Assembly (NCBI RefSeq): GCF_900167975.1
Contig: NZ_FUZU01000003.1
Span: 186,001 to 250,000, forward strand
Length of the DNA: 64,000 nt
Reading direction: 5' to 3'
Source of the DNA: Ohtaekwangia koreensis
Lineage (GTDB): Bacteria; Bacteroidota; Bacteroidia; Cytophagales; Cyclobacteriaceae
Made by a program: the position numbers and the translations under genes. Shown piece after piece: positions 55,506-64,000 of the stretch. Within the stretch, counting starts at the first letter, position 1. Each line of letters opens with the position of its first letter. The notes under the pieces are model-generated. The model made no database searches. It was given only the letters and a program-made list of their open reading frames with translations, and was not told the DNA's origin.

Positions 55506-58124
55506 TTATTGTGGGTTATTGTTTTCATCAGTATCGTTCGAATCGATATCGCTTGCATCATCATCCGGTAAATCAATAGCGTCCGGTATAATAGTATTGC
55601 TACCATCTTCTGTGCTTGCTATGATGGATGCCGTATCACTGGAATCGCTCTTTACTTCCACAATCTGCTGAATCTTCTCCACAGATGATATACGGTCATC
55701 CTCGTTCAGTTTGATAAGACGTACACCTTGTGTTGCACGACCCATAACACGTAATTCGCTTACTTTAATGCGAATTGTAATGCCCGAACGGTTAATGATC
55801 ATCAATTCATCCTCATCAACCACTTCCTTGATGGCAACAAGTTTGCCAGTTTTGTCTGTGATGTTGATCGTCTTCACTCCTATACCTCCGCGCTTCGTAA
55901 TTCTATAGTCATCCGTAAGCGAGCGTTTACCATAACCATGTTCTGATACTACAAGCAAGTTCGCATCTTCACGTGTTATGCAAACCATGCCTATAACTTT
56001 ATCGGTATCAGAATCCAGGGATACACCTCTTACACCGGAAGCGTTACGTCCCATCGGGCGAACATCCGATTCGTGGAAATGTACCGCCTTGCCTTCGCTC
56101 TTGGCGATGATGATGTGATTGTTTCCATTGGTAAGGGACGCATTCAACAGACGATCTCCATCATGTATAGTGATCGCGTTGATACCACCCTGGCGAGGAC
56201 GTGAGTATTCTTCAAGTGATGTTTTCTTGATCGTACCTTTCTCGGTACAAAGAATCACATAGTTGTTATTGATATACTGTTCGTCTGCAAGGTTCTTAAC
56301 ATTAATGATGGCGCGTACAACATCGCCTGGTTCAATGTTAATCAGATTCTGCACGGCTCTTCCTTTCGATATCTTATTACCTTCCGGAATTTCATATACT
56401 CTCTTCCAATATACTTTACCCTGATCGGTAAAGATCAACAGGTAATTATGTGCCTGCGCGATGAACAAGTGTTCTGTGAAGTCATCGTCTTTCGTAGTAA
56501 CGCCTTTCGATCCTACACCACCTCTTGCCTGCGTTCTATATTCTGAAAGTGAAGTACGCTTCACATATCCCTGATTGGAAATGGTGATCACCATGTCTTC
56601 ATTCGGAATCATGTCTTCTACCGTGAAGTCGTCATCGTTATGAACAACCGTTGTTCTGCGGTCATCACCATAACGCTCTCTGATCTCGAGTAACTCAGTT
56701 TTTATAAGCTGCATACGCACGCCTTCGTCTCCCAGAATAGTTTTCAGGCGATCGATGAGTTCTTTTACTTCATTATACTCTTGCTGAATTTTATCACGCT
56801 CCAGACCGGTAAGTCGCTGCAGACGCATATCCAGAATTGCTTTCGCCTGGATTTCAGATAATCCAAAGCGACCCATCAATCCTTCCTTCGCAGTTTCAGG
56901 ATCTTTGGAAGCACGAATCAAATTGATTACTTCATCAAGGTGATCCAGCGCTATCAGGTATCCTTCAAGAATGTGTGCTCTTCGTTCCGCTTCGGCCAGT
57001 TCAAACTTTGTTCTCCGTACGATAACATCGTGACGATGCTCAACGAAGTATTTGATCATATCCTTCAGGTTCAGTGTCATGGGCCTGCCTTTTACCAGCG
57101 CCACGTTGTTCACACCGAATGAGGATTGAAGTTGTGTATACTTATATAAATTGTTTAAGACTATATTCGCGATTGCATCCTTCTTAAGGTCGTATACTAT
57201 ACGGTATCCTTCGCGATCCGATTCGTCACGTATATCAGATATACCTTCGATCTTCTTGTCATTTACAAGAGCAGCAGTCTTCTCGATCATCTGCGCTTTG
57301 TTCACCATGTACGGAATCTCCGTGACGATGATCTGATCTTTACCCGTTGAGGAAGTAACGATCTCTGCCTTCGAACGCATGATGATTCTGCCACGGCCGG
57401 TAAGGAAAGCTTCCTGTACTCCGGAGTAACCATAGATCAATGCACCAGTCGGGAAATCGGGTGCTGTCACGAACTTCATCAGTTCCTGTATAGTAATCTC
57501 GTTGTTATCTATATATGCCACTACACCATCAATGACTTCGCGCAGGTTATGCGGTGCCATGTTGGTAGCCATCCCTACTGCTATACCGGAAGAACCGTTC
57601 ACCAGCAAGTTTGGAATCTTGGCCGGTAATACCGTTGGTTCTGTTAACGAGTCGTCAAAGTTAGGTTGGAAGTCAACGGTATCTTTGTTGATATCCGCGA
57701 GCATCTCTTCTGCAATTCTGCGAAGGCGTGCTTCCGTATAACGCATCGCTGCCGGAGAATCACCATCAATCGAACCGAAGTTTCCTTGTCCATCTACCAA
57801 CGTATACCGCAGAGACCAGTTCTGCGCCATACGCACCATCGTATCATACACCGAAGCATCTCCGTGTGGGTGATACTTACCCAATACCTCCCCTACAATT
57901 CTTGCTGATTTTTTATAGGGCTTGTTGTAGTTCACTCCCAAATCCAACATTCCGTACAGCACTCTGCGGTGTACGGGTTTTAATCCATCGCGTACATCCG
58001 GAAGCGCGCGCGAAATGATTACCGACATCGAATAATCGATGTATGCACCGCGCATTTCATCTTCAATATTGATCGGGATTATACTCTGCCTTTGAGGGGT
58101 CAGACCACCTGTTTCTTCTGCCAT
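55506..58124 (-). CDS. gyrA: DNA gyrase subunit A
   Basis: 872 residues. The catalytic Tyr129 lies in [10 protein letters not shown]. The quinolone-determining region reads [10 protein letters not shown], with Ala90 at the site of E. coli Ser83 and Asp94 at the site of Asp87, as in Mycobacterium tuberculosis. The C-terminal wheel has the GyrA-box-like stretch near [11 protein letters not shown]. An acidic tail of about 40 residues ([16 protein letters not shown]) follows. It introduces negative supercoils with GyrB. Confidence 0.97.
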   Translation of the reverse strand: MAEETGGLTPQRQSIIPINIEDEMRGAYIDYSMSVIISRALPDVRDGLKPVHRRVLYGMLDLGVNYNKPYKKSARIVGEVLGKYHPHGDASVYDTMVRMAQNWSLRYTLVDGQGNFGSIDGDSPAAMRYTEARLRRIAEEMLADINKDTVDFQPNFDDSLTEPTVLPAKIPNLLVNGSSGIAVGMATNMAPHNLREVIDGVVAYIDNNEITIQELMKFVTAPDFPTGALIYGYSGVQEAFLTGRGRIIMRSKAEIVTSSTGKDQIIVTEIPYMVNKAQMIEKTAALVNDKKIEGISDIRDESDREGYRIVYDLKKDAIANIVLNNLYKYTQLQSSFGVNNVALVKGRPMTLNLKDMIKYFVEHRHDVIVRRTKFELAEAERRAHILEGYLIALDHLDEVINLIRASKDPETAKEGLMGRFGLSEIQAKAILDMRLQRLTGLERDKIQQEYNEVKELIDRLKTILGDEGVRMQLIKTELLEIRERYGDDRRTTVVHNDDDFTVEDMIPNEDMVITISNQGYVKRTSLSEYRTQARGGVGSKGVTTKDDDFTEHLFIAQAHNYLLIFTDQGKVYWKRVYEIPEGNKISKGRAVQNLINIEPGDVVRAIINVKNLADEQYINNNYVILCTEKGTIKKTSLEEYSRPRQGGINAITIHDGDRLLNASLTNGNNHIIIAKSEGKAVHFHESDVRPMGRNASGVRGVSLDSDTDKVIGMVCITREDANLLVVSEHGYGKRSLTDDYRITKRGGIGVKTINITDKTGKLVAIKEVVDEDELMIINRSGITIRIKVSELRVMGRATQGVRLIKLNEDDRISSVEKIQQIVEVKSDSSDTASIIASTEDGSNTIIPDAIDLPDDDASDIDSNDTDENNNPQ

Positions 58125-58170
58125 CTAAAATCGTTTGTTTTGGGCTTAATTAAGCGTTTTTTAAAGCCTC

Positions 58171-58204
58171 GCAAGATAGTAAAAGTTACCACTTTACGAC
58201 TCAA
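58171..58204 (-). promoter_or_regulatory. Candidate promoter of gyrA
   Basis: Minus strand TTTTG (TTG at 58204-58202), 23-base spacer, TATCTTGC (58178-58171). The -7 element is imperfect. Confidence 0.4.
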
Positions 58205-58428
58205 AAAAACCGGTTAATATTGACTTTTTTCCACGAGTGTTTCGCGTGCTGTACAGATGTATACCATTATTATTTTCAACCCAACAAAAAGGCAGTCAGT
58301 ATTGATGTACCGGATGAAGTCCGGAGATAGAAATATAGCCTGAAGATGAAGCTGAACTCGCTCGAAAAGAAATACGAAATCCTGAAGATTTATAAGGCTA
58401 TAAATCAAAGATGTAACAAGGTTGAGCT
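58205..58428. other. Gap between gyrA and an outer-membrane gene; no gene seen
   Basis: The 304-base spacer (58125-58428) contains the gyrA promoter. The remaining part has short open frames in several directions, none with a family match or clear start, and no strong hairpin. It may hold decayed coding sequence. Confidence 0.5.
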
Positions 58429-59463
58429 TTAGTATGGATTAAGCTTGTTCTTGTTCTTTCCCTTGTACTTGATAAGGTTCGGATAATTTTCTCCGTAGTG
58501 TGGATTTTGTTTTTTATAGATCGGATGTACACGGCTTCGGTATTCGCGATTGCCATGCGCGTGATTCATTTGTGCTTTACAAGTCTTTAAAAAACATCTG
58601 CGAAGTTCCGGGAAGCGATAGGTTGCCCCGATGTTTAAATAAAATGCGTTCATCCGGTGATTTATACTCGGCCCGGTTTCAGGCATGCTGATCTTGTATC
58701 CTTTAAATTCATAGGACGGTCTGACGAACAATTTGAAATACTCAGACATCTCCCGTTCTACTGCAGCGCCAAGATTGAAATAGATTCCTTTCTTAATAAC
58801 ACTGTTGTCGAATTTATTGCCGAGTTTATACCCTCCTATATTTGCATCCACTACGAGCAGGTAATCATTATACCGGTAAACAGCCGCCCCGATCATCAGA
58901 AAATATTTCTTCATGAAGAAACTGGATACATCCGGAGAGAAGCTGCTGATCTTGTCGCTATAGCTGGTGGCGTTAAATGATCCGAGACGAGTATACTCGT
59001 AAGAGTACCCTGCTCCGATTCTGTAACGGTTAAATTCAATGTGAATAGTTGCCTTCAGCGGAATGTTGAAAGCTTTGCTTTTGAAGCCGAGCTTGGTTGT
59101 ATCGGAGCTGGCGAGAAATGCACCGGGCTGCACAGTGTTACCGGAAGACTGAACACGATTTATCCAATTGGAATATCCTGTGGCTACACTTGCCGGACGG
59201 AATAACTTCGGCATGGAATCAGGATTCTGGATAACACCGAAACCATCCAGGTTATGTTTGAATGTAGTGCTTCCATAGCCTGTGCTTAAACCAAACGTGA
59301 CTTTGCTTAATATCCTCCGAAATGTACCTATACCCTGGCGCTTAACATAAAAGTGCTCCAGCGGAATAGTAGCATCCTTCTCATTCTCATATTGAGCGAG
59401 CACATCCGATGCTGAAATCAGCACGAGTAAGAGCAGGGCGGTTATCGCAGCGTAACGCTTCAA
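58429..59463 (-). CDS. Outer-membrane beta-barrel-like hypothetical protein
   Basis: 344 residues starting at TTG 59463 (codes MKRYAAITALLLLVLISASDVLAQ, a signal peptide). The body has alternating aromatic strands typical of a beta-barrel (FGLSTGYGSTTFKHN, YRIGAGYSYEYTRLG, FYLNIGATYRF). A basic 55-residue C-terminal extension, with IYKKQNPHYGENYPN, follows the barrel. I recall this tail from other Cytophagales proteins, but do not know its role. Confidence 0.7.
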   Translation of the reverse strand: MKRYAAITALLLLVLISASDVLAQYENEKDATIPLEHFYVKRQGIGTFRRILSKVTFGLSTGYGSTTFKHNLDGFGVIQNPDSMPKLFRPASVATGYSNWINRVQSSGNTVQPGAFLASSDTTKLGFKSKAFNIPLKATIHIEFNRYRIGAGYSYEYTRLGSFNATSYSDKISSFSPDVSSFFMKKYFLMIGAAVYRYNDYLLVVDANIGGYKLGNKFDNSVIKKGIYFNLGAAVEREMSEYFKLFVRPSYEFKGYKISMPETGPSINHRMNAFYLNIGATYRFPELRRCFLKTCKAQMNHAHGNREYRSRVHPIYKKQNPHYGENYPNLIKYKGKNKNKLNPY

Positions 59464-59705
59464 AAAAATGGGTTTAAGCTCCTAAAGTTAAAAAATGTAA
59501 GCCATTCATAATCTGGCTTTTGGGTTTTAAAGGTAAGGCAAATTCGGCAATCATCCTAAATGTTCTGAGCATGGAATGGGTTGATCTGCCTATTTGGAGG
59601 AACCAGTTAACAACAAGCAGGTTTATTGGCGGAAGTATAGGTATCAACTGTATACTGGATCGATCTATATATTTTGATACTGAATACTTCAGAGGAGATG
59701 TCATA

Positions 59706-61160
59706 TTAATAATATCGGTAAGGCGCGCTCGTGTTTTCTAACGATGAAAAGGTATGAAAAAGTGTTTGTCCTTTCTGTACCTGATATGTAAAATTATGTG
59801 TGGTCGCGTGGGCACTGTCTGCTTTGAGGCTGAGAGTCACTTCGTTCGCTCCTTCTTTCAAGGGTATACGCGAATAAAAAATACTATGCGGAAGTGTTTG
59901 CCAGTTACGCGTATCGGCTTTCTCGGTCATCGCGTTCACCAACCCAAGCACAGCACCAAGACCTTCATCTTCTTTGCGTAAACTTTGCTCTGTTACTTTT
60001 TTCAATGCAGCGCGAAGAAGACCCTTGCTGAACTCCTGAACCATACGCTTCTTCAAACTATAGAATGCAATTTTATTTATATCCTCCGCCAGTTCAAGCG
60101 GATAACTTTCGCCATTCAGTTTCAAGTCACCTTCTGCATAGTAAGCTGGTCGTTCAAGGTATCGCGGAAATGCCACGCGAAATACCTGGAGCCTGGTAAG
60201 ATCTGAACGCTTCTTATTGTCGTCTTCATCCAGCTCGAAAGGAAATACAAGACCGAGTTCCGGATTGCTGAACACAACACCGTTGTTCGTACCCGGATCG
60301 ATTGCAAAATTTATACTCCACTCACTTTTTACCGGTGTGAGTCCATTGTGCCAAAAGAAAACAAGTTCTGCTTCAGGCGCTGTTGGTTTATAGTCAGGGA
60401 TGCAAAACTTCTCTTTATACTCTTCAGCTTCTTTTGTAAAGCCTGTCCATGAAGCTGTGTTAATAAGATCGAACTTCAATTGCTGAGGAACTTCCATTCC
60501 AAACATTTTGGCATAATCATTCTCATAAATCTCCAGTGCATTCCGGTAGGCTATAAATGCATTGTTATAGTCTTTGTCTGATTGATATATAATTCCCATC
60601 AAAGTATGGATGAAAGCATCGCGCTGGTATTTCTCTGGAGAAGTATACTTGTCACTTAACTGGTTGAGACGAATGTTAAGGCGTCTGCATTCCACAAGGG
60701 CCTCTTCATGCTTATTCATCTTTAGATAATTAAGCGCCTTGAAATATAGCAGCATCAGATGTTCGTGATCTTCGCCATGATAAATGGTAACGGTTGGATT
60801 GGTAAAATAGGAAACAGCTTCGTTGAGATAATTGATGTGATAGTCTTCTCCAAAAAGAAAAGCCTTCTCAAAGTATTCGTTGCTCTCTTCGTATTGGCCG
60901 AGTATAGAGAGTAGCAAACCATTATTCACCATGTAGATAAAACGCGACTTGCCTTGCTCCTGCTTATCGTTTTTCTTTAAGGTTGCCAGTGCTTGTTGTA
61001 AATCTCCGCGCTCGAATTCATAATTGAAATCGAAGTTCTTTTGATAGTATGTAGCACAGGCAGCTGTAAGAACAGTAAAACTGGCGAACAGTATAACTCG
61101 AATAAAGACCTTAGGAGTCGTTACTTGAAGAGGGTTTCCGTTTTGTTTATGATTGTTCAT
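59706..61160 (-). CDS. COG3014-type lipoprotein with TPR
   Basis: 484 residues. The lipobox ends in Cys35 (LTAACATYY) after a hydrophobic stretch. Helical TPR-like region (EESNEYFEKAFLFGEDYHINY, YNNAFIAYRNALEIYENDY) and a beta-rich C-terminal part. The COG3014 family is usually next to the LpoB-like lipoprotein gene, as here (28 bases upstream, same strand). A role with penicillin-binding proteins is inferred from this link. Confidence 0.82.
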   Translation of the reverse strand: MNNHKQNGNPLQVTTPKVFIRVILFASFTVLTAACATYYQKNFDFNYEFERGDLQQALATLKKNDKQEQGKSRFIYMVNNGLLLSILGQYEESNEYFEKAFLFGEDYHINYLNEAVSYFTNPTVTIYHGEDHEHLMLLYFKALNYLKMNKHEEALVECRRLNIRLNQLSDKYTSPEKYQRDAFIHTLMGIIYQSDKDYNNAFIAYRNALEIYENDYAKMFGMEVPQQLKFDLINTASWTGFTKEAEEYKEKFCIPDYKPTAPEAELVFFWHNGLTPVKSEWSINFAIDPGTNNGVVFSNPELGLVFPFELDEDDNKKRSDLTRLQVFRVAFPRYLERPAYYAEGDLKLNGESYPLELAEDINKIAFYSLKKRMVQEFSKGLLRAALKKVTEQSLRKEDEGLGAVLGLVNAMTEKADTRNWQTLPHSIFYSRIPLKEGANEVTLSLKADSAHATTHNFTYQVQKGQTLFHTFSSLENTSAPYRYY

Positions 61161-61188
61161 GATTCGTCTTTAAGACAATATGATCCAA

Positions 61189-61767
61189 TCAATTCTTCAC
61201 AAATTTTTTGATTTCATTCTGACCATACCAGATGCGTCTGCTGGTTTCAATATCTGTCAGAAACAAAGTAGTAATATAATTAACGACACGCTTCTTGTTA
61301 TAGGTGTCCGTCTCTGAAGTCATTTCACCAAACAACATGAGGTCCGCTCCTATCTCTTTTCCAAATTGCTTGGCTGTAGCTGATGAGGCAAAGTCTTGTT
61401 GCTCGGTTCGCTCAGTACGAAGCTTGTCTCTAAACTCTCCGGACTCAATAATTTCAGCTATAGCTGAATTATGAATCACTATTTCAAACTTCTTAACATA
61501 GTTATCAGCATCAATATGTTCAGAGGTTTTATTGGAGATTGAACCAACAACGATCACGGGTTTACGACCGAGTTGTTTAGCGTAATTCTTAAATGCCTCC
61601 GAGTCAAAAAGATCGTAAATCATTTTATCGGCAACAGTACGAGAATCTGTATCATTCCAGCGCCCGCTAAGATCTATTTGCTGTGATGGATCAACGCGCG
61701 TTACCGTGCGCGAGCAGCCACTAAACGTTATTATTATTACTAAAAGTATTAGGAGAAATTTCTGCAT
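61189..61767 (-). CDS. LpoB-like penicillin-binding protein activator lipoprotein
   Basis: 192 residues from ATG 61767 (MQKFLLILLVIIITFSGCS). The lipobox Cys is at residue 18. The LpoB/COG3417 core is clear: VDPSQQIDLSGRWNDTDSRTVADKMIYDLF, VVGSISNKTSEHIDADNYV, and ADLMLFGEMTSETDTYNKKRVVNYITTLFLTDIETSRRIW. LpoB proteins bind and activate PBP1b in Gammaproteobacteria; activity in Bacteroidota is assumed. Pairs with the COG3014 gene downstream. Confidence 0.88.
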   Translation of the reverse strand: MQKFLLILLVIIITFSGCSRTVTRVDPSQQIDLSGRWNDTDSRTVADKMIYDLFDSEAFKNYAKQLGRKPVIVVGSISNKTSEHIDADNYVKKFEIVIHNSAIAEIIESGEFRDKLRTERTEQQDFASSATAKQFGKEIGADLMLFGEMTSETDTYNKKRVVNYITTLFLTDIETSRRIWYGQNEIKKFVKN

Positions 61768-61868
61768 AGCAGTCAGTTTTAGAGCAAACTTCAAAAATCT
61801 TGCCGAAGATACGCAGAAAGCCTACAGGATGTTACGAAAGAAGCCGGTAACCTTCTGAAAGGTAAATA

Positions 61869-62528
61869 TTATGAGAGTATAGCTTTCAGGTTACTGATCG
61901 TTGCCTTGGGATCCGCTGCGCTAAAAACAAAATTACCGGCAACCAGTACATCAGCACCTGCATCAAGTAAGGCTTTGGCATTTTGCTGATTCACGCCCCC
62001 GTCTATTTCAATCAGGGCATTTGATTTTGATTCAACGATCATTTTTTTGAGCGCTGCTACTTTGCGATAGGTATTCTCAATAAACTTCTGCGCGCCAAAT
62101 CCCGGGTTCACCGACATGAGGCATACCAGGTCTATATCTGCAATAACATTTTCAAGTTCAGTTATGGAAGTATGCGGATTGATAGCGACACCAGCCTTGC
62201 AACCCAGTGCATGTATCTGTTGTATATTCCGATGTAAGTGTGGGCAAGCCTCTACGTGTACAGATATAATTTCGGCTCCTGCTTTATGAAAAGCTTCCAC
62301 ATAACGCTCGGGCTGTACGATCATCAAGTGAACATCCAACGGCTTGCGCGCATGACGTTTTACCGCTTCTACTACTGGCAACCCCATGGATATATTCGGT
62401 ACAAATACTCCATCCATAATATCAACGTGAATCAGATCTGCCTGACTTTCATTGAGCATGGTAATTTCGCGTTGCAGATTAGCAAAATCAGAAGCGAGTA
62501 TAGAGGGAGCAACGATGGGTCTTGTCAT
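61869..62528 (-). CDS. rpe: Ribulose-phosphate 3-epimerase
   Basis: 219 residues. Metal and catalytic residues are all present: His34, Asp36 (HVDIMDG), His67 (DVHLMI) and Asp176 (IEIDGGV). It interconverts ribulose 5-phosphate and xylulose 5-phosphate in the pentose phosphate pathway. It lies 12 bases downstream of metZ, same strand, so they likely form an operon. Confidence 0.97.
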   Translation of the reverse strand: MTRPIVAPSILASDFANLQREITMLNESQADLIHVDIMDGVFVPNISMGLPVVEAVKRHARKPLDVHLMIVQPERYVEAFHKAGAEIISVHVEACPHLHRNIQQIHALGCKAGVAINPHTSITELENVIADIDLVCLMSVNPGFGAQKFIENTYRKVAALKKMIVESKSNALIEIDGGVNQQNAKALLDAGADVLVAGNFVFSAADPKATISNLKAILS

Positions 62529-62540
62529 AAGATAAATGAA

Positions 62541-63719
62541 TTAGCGTGAAGCTGCTATCGCCTGATCAATATCGGTAACTATATCTGCTATATCTTCCAG
62601 TCCTACAGCAATGCGGATAAGTCCGGAAGTTATACCTACTGCAGCGCGTTCTTCTTCGCTGAGTTTTGAATGCGTGGTAGATGCAGGATGTATAGCAATC
62701 GTTCTGGTATCACCGAGGTTGGGAGTATGTGAAATCATCTGCAATGAATTCAAGAATCTCCGCCCCTGCTCTACGCCTCCTTTGATCTCGAATGTTACGA
62801 TACCACCGCCCAGTTTCATTTGCTTTTTAGCAAGTGCATATTGTGGATGAGATGGCAGGAAAGGATACTTCACCTTTTTCACATCAGGATGTTTCTCGAG
62901 ATGTTCTGCGAGAGTCAATGCATTTTGACAATGACGATCCATCCGCACGGCTAAAGTCTCCAGGCTCTTCGATAAGATCCACGCATTGAACGGTGACATG
63001 GATGGACCGGTATGTCGTGTAAAGAAGCGGATGTCTTTTATCAGTTCTTTCGTTCCTAATATAGCACCACCAATAACGCGGCCTTGTCCGTCCATAAATT
63101 TGGTGGCCGAATGCGTGATAATATGTGCTCCCCATTTTGCAGGTTGCTGCAGGTATGGTGTAGCGAAACAATTATCAACGTTCAGTATCAGATTGTGTTT
63201 TGCTGCCAGTTTCCCAAGCCACTCCAGGTCGATGAGATCGAGTGCCGGGTTGGAAGGAGTTTCAACGAAAATCATCCTGGTGTTGGGCTGAATTTTCTTC
63301 TCCCATGTTTCCGGTTCGTTTACATCGGCATAGCTATGCGAAATACCAAACTTCGGAAATATTATATTGAGGATCTGATGGGTTGAACCAAATACCGAAC
63401 GACATGCGAGTACATGATCACCAGACTTCAGCAACGCGGCCATGCTGCTATACATCGCTGCCATACCGGAAGCTGTTCCTATACCATCCTCCGTTCCTTC
63501 AAGCTTGCAAAGTTTTTCTATAAACTCGTTTGTATTCGGATTGGAGTAGCGGCTATATATATTTCCAGGAATCTCATCGGCAAACATCGCGCGTGCCTGT
63601 TCAGCATCATCAAATACAAAACTTGATGTGAGGTATAACGGAACGGAATGCTCGCGAAATGGTGTACGCTGATGTTGCGTACGGATAGCGTCTGTATCGA
63701 AATTTCTTTTCTCTTCCAT
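62541..63719 (-). CDS. metZ: O-succinylhomoserine sulfhydrylase-like PLP enzyme
   Basis: 392 residues of the Cys/Met metabolism family. The PLP Lys is likely Lys207 in HSATKFMDGQG, with Asp182 (VDNCFATP) and Tyr56, Arg58 (IYSRYSNPN). The start (FDTDAIRTQHQRTPFREHSVPLYLTSSF) fits MetZ-type enzymes, which form homocysteine from O-succinylhomoserine and sulfide. Cystathionine gamma-synthase or lyase specificity cannot be excluded. Followed by rpe. Confidence 0.9.
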   Translation of the reverse strand: MEEKRNFDTDAIRTQHQRTPFREHSVPLYLTSSFVFDDAEQARAMFADEIPGNIYSRYSNPNTNEFIEKLCKLEGTEDGIGTASGMAAMYSSMAALLKSGDHVLACRSVFGSTHQILNIIFPKFGISHSYADVNEPETWEKKIQPNTRMIFVETPSNPALDLIDLEWLGKLAAKHNLILNVDNCFATPYLQQPAKWGAHIITHSATKFMDGQGRVIGGAILGTKELIKDIRFFTRHTGPSMSPFNAWILSKSLETLAVRMDRHCQNALTLAEHLEKHPDVKKVKYPFLPSHPQYALAKKQMKLGGGIVTFEIKGGVEQGRRFLNSLQMISHTPNLGDTRTIAIHPASTTHSKLSEEERAAVGITSGLIRIAVGLEDIADIVTDIDQAIAASR

Positions 63720-63775
63720 GTATAAAAATGAATCTGAGTCTGTGATAATTAAAATTGGCGGATGTAGACTGAGGT

Positions 63776-64000
63776 TTATTTGATTACCTCAACGCTATAA
63801 GTGACTTTAGCGTTTTTCTCCAGGGTTTTGGCTACGGAACAATATTTCTCAACAGACAAGCTCACTGCTTTTTCTGCTTTATCGGTATCAATATCTCCAT
63901 AGAGTTTAAAATGTGCATGCACTTCAGTATACAGTGACGGAGTCACATCTTTTTCACGTTCGCCTGTTACGGTGATCTTAATATCTTTCAGATCCTGGCG
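63776..64000 (-). CDS. OsmC/Ohr family protein (C-terminal part)
   Basis: 74 residues run to TAA (63776-63778); the start lies beyond the right edge. The segment DLKDIKITVTGEREKD, HAHFKLYGDIDTDKAEKAVSLSVEKYCSVAKTL and YSVEV fits OsmC-like proteins, with the second catalytic-site Cys in EKYCSVAKTL. The family reduces organic peroxides. It is 56 bases upstream of metZ, same strand, and may be cotranscribed. Confidence 0.88.
   Translation of the reverse strand, partial: RQDLKDIKITVTGEREKDVTPSLYTEVHAHFKLYGDIDTDKAEKAVSLSVEKYCSVAKTLEKNAKVTYSVEVIK

Noticed and set aside
58214..58408. 64-residue minus-strand frame in the gyrA/outer-membrane gap
   Set aside because: No family, no clear promoter, unlikely codon pattern, and the opposite strand has equally weak frames.
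63720..63775. SAM-type riboswitch upstream of metZ
   Set aside because: Only 56 bases separate metZ from the upstream OsmC gene, with no suitable fold.

Overview
The window reads as chromosome of a free-living member of the Bacteroidota, most likely order Cytophagales (a Chryseolinea/Ohtaekwangia-like organism). The evidence is a short primary sigma factor of 287 residues; several promoters of the Bacteroidota type (TTG, 18-23 bases, TAnnTTTG) before the tRNA, rpsO and an LptF/G-type gene; almost no Shine-Dalgarno sequences; lineage families (DUF349, DUF3667, START-like, COG3014/LpoB pair); lipoproteins with acidic residues after the lipid-bearing Cys; and bacillithiol synthesis (bshB1). The genus is inference.

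Layout. 1-9.1 kb holds envelope and secreted functions: an FtsX/MacB-type permease, a Calx-beta lipoprotein, a phosphodiesterase, an M23 peptidase-like protein and a GH27 alpha-galactosidase. 9.2-14.3 kb is a membrane/redox and regulator cluster: TerC, DoxX with a divergent HxlR regulator and paired operators, a small cytochrome c, a DUF1772 protein, an NAD(P)-binding protein and an AraC regulator. 14.4-24.4 kb has an ABC transporter pair, a DUF4097 solenoid protein, a class III cyclase-TPR fusion, an aldo/keto reductase, an AraC regulator, a sorbosone/glucose dehydrogenase-like protein and a 55-residue DUF1328 protein. 24.6-26.6 kb is a two-gene radical SAM/DUF4130 unit. 26.8-28.3 kb is tRNA-Thr followed by a 1.4 kb segment bounded by an 18-base copy of the tRNA 3' end, probably a small integrated element. 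28.6-39.8 kb is core: DUF349, YqgE, pdxH, bshB1, trxB, rpoD, pnp, rpsO, LptF/G and a START-like protein. 40-52.6 kb holds a HEAT-like protein, a DUF3667 protein, TPR proteins, Ku and LigD (bacterial end joining), a LytTR two-component system with a divergent alpha/beta hydrolase, and an AarF/TetR pair. 52.6-64 kb holds an MHS transporter, gyrA with a TPR gene, an outer-membrane protein, the COG3014/LpoB pair, rpe, metZ and an OsmC end.

Functional links. Three parts bear on DNA maintenance (radical SAM/DUF4130, Ku/LigD, gyrA). pdxH supplies the cofactor used by MetZ-type enzymes; bshB1 and trxB serve thiol redox balance. Regulatory DNA is well preserved. The best case is four copies of a 9-base motif in two 21-base-spaced pairs, facing each other between the LytTR sensor kinase gene and the hydrolase gene. 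A wider signal is an excess of TATA words, with Ile codon ATA used almost only after a codon ending in T.
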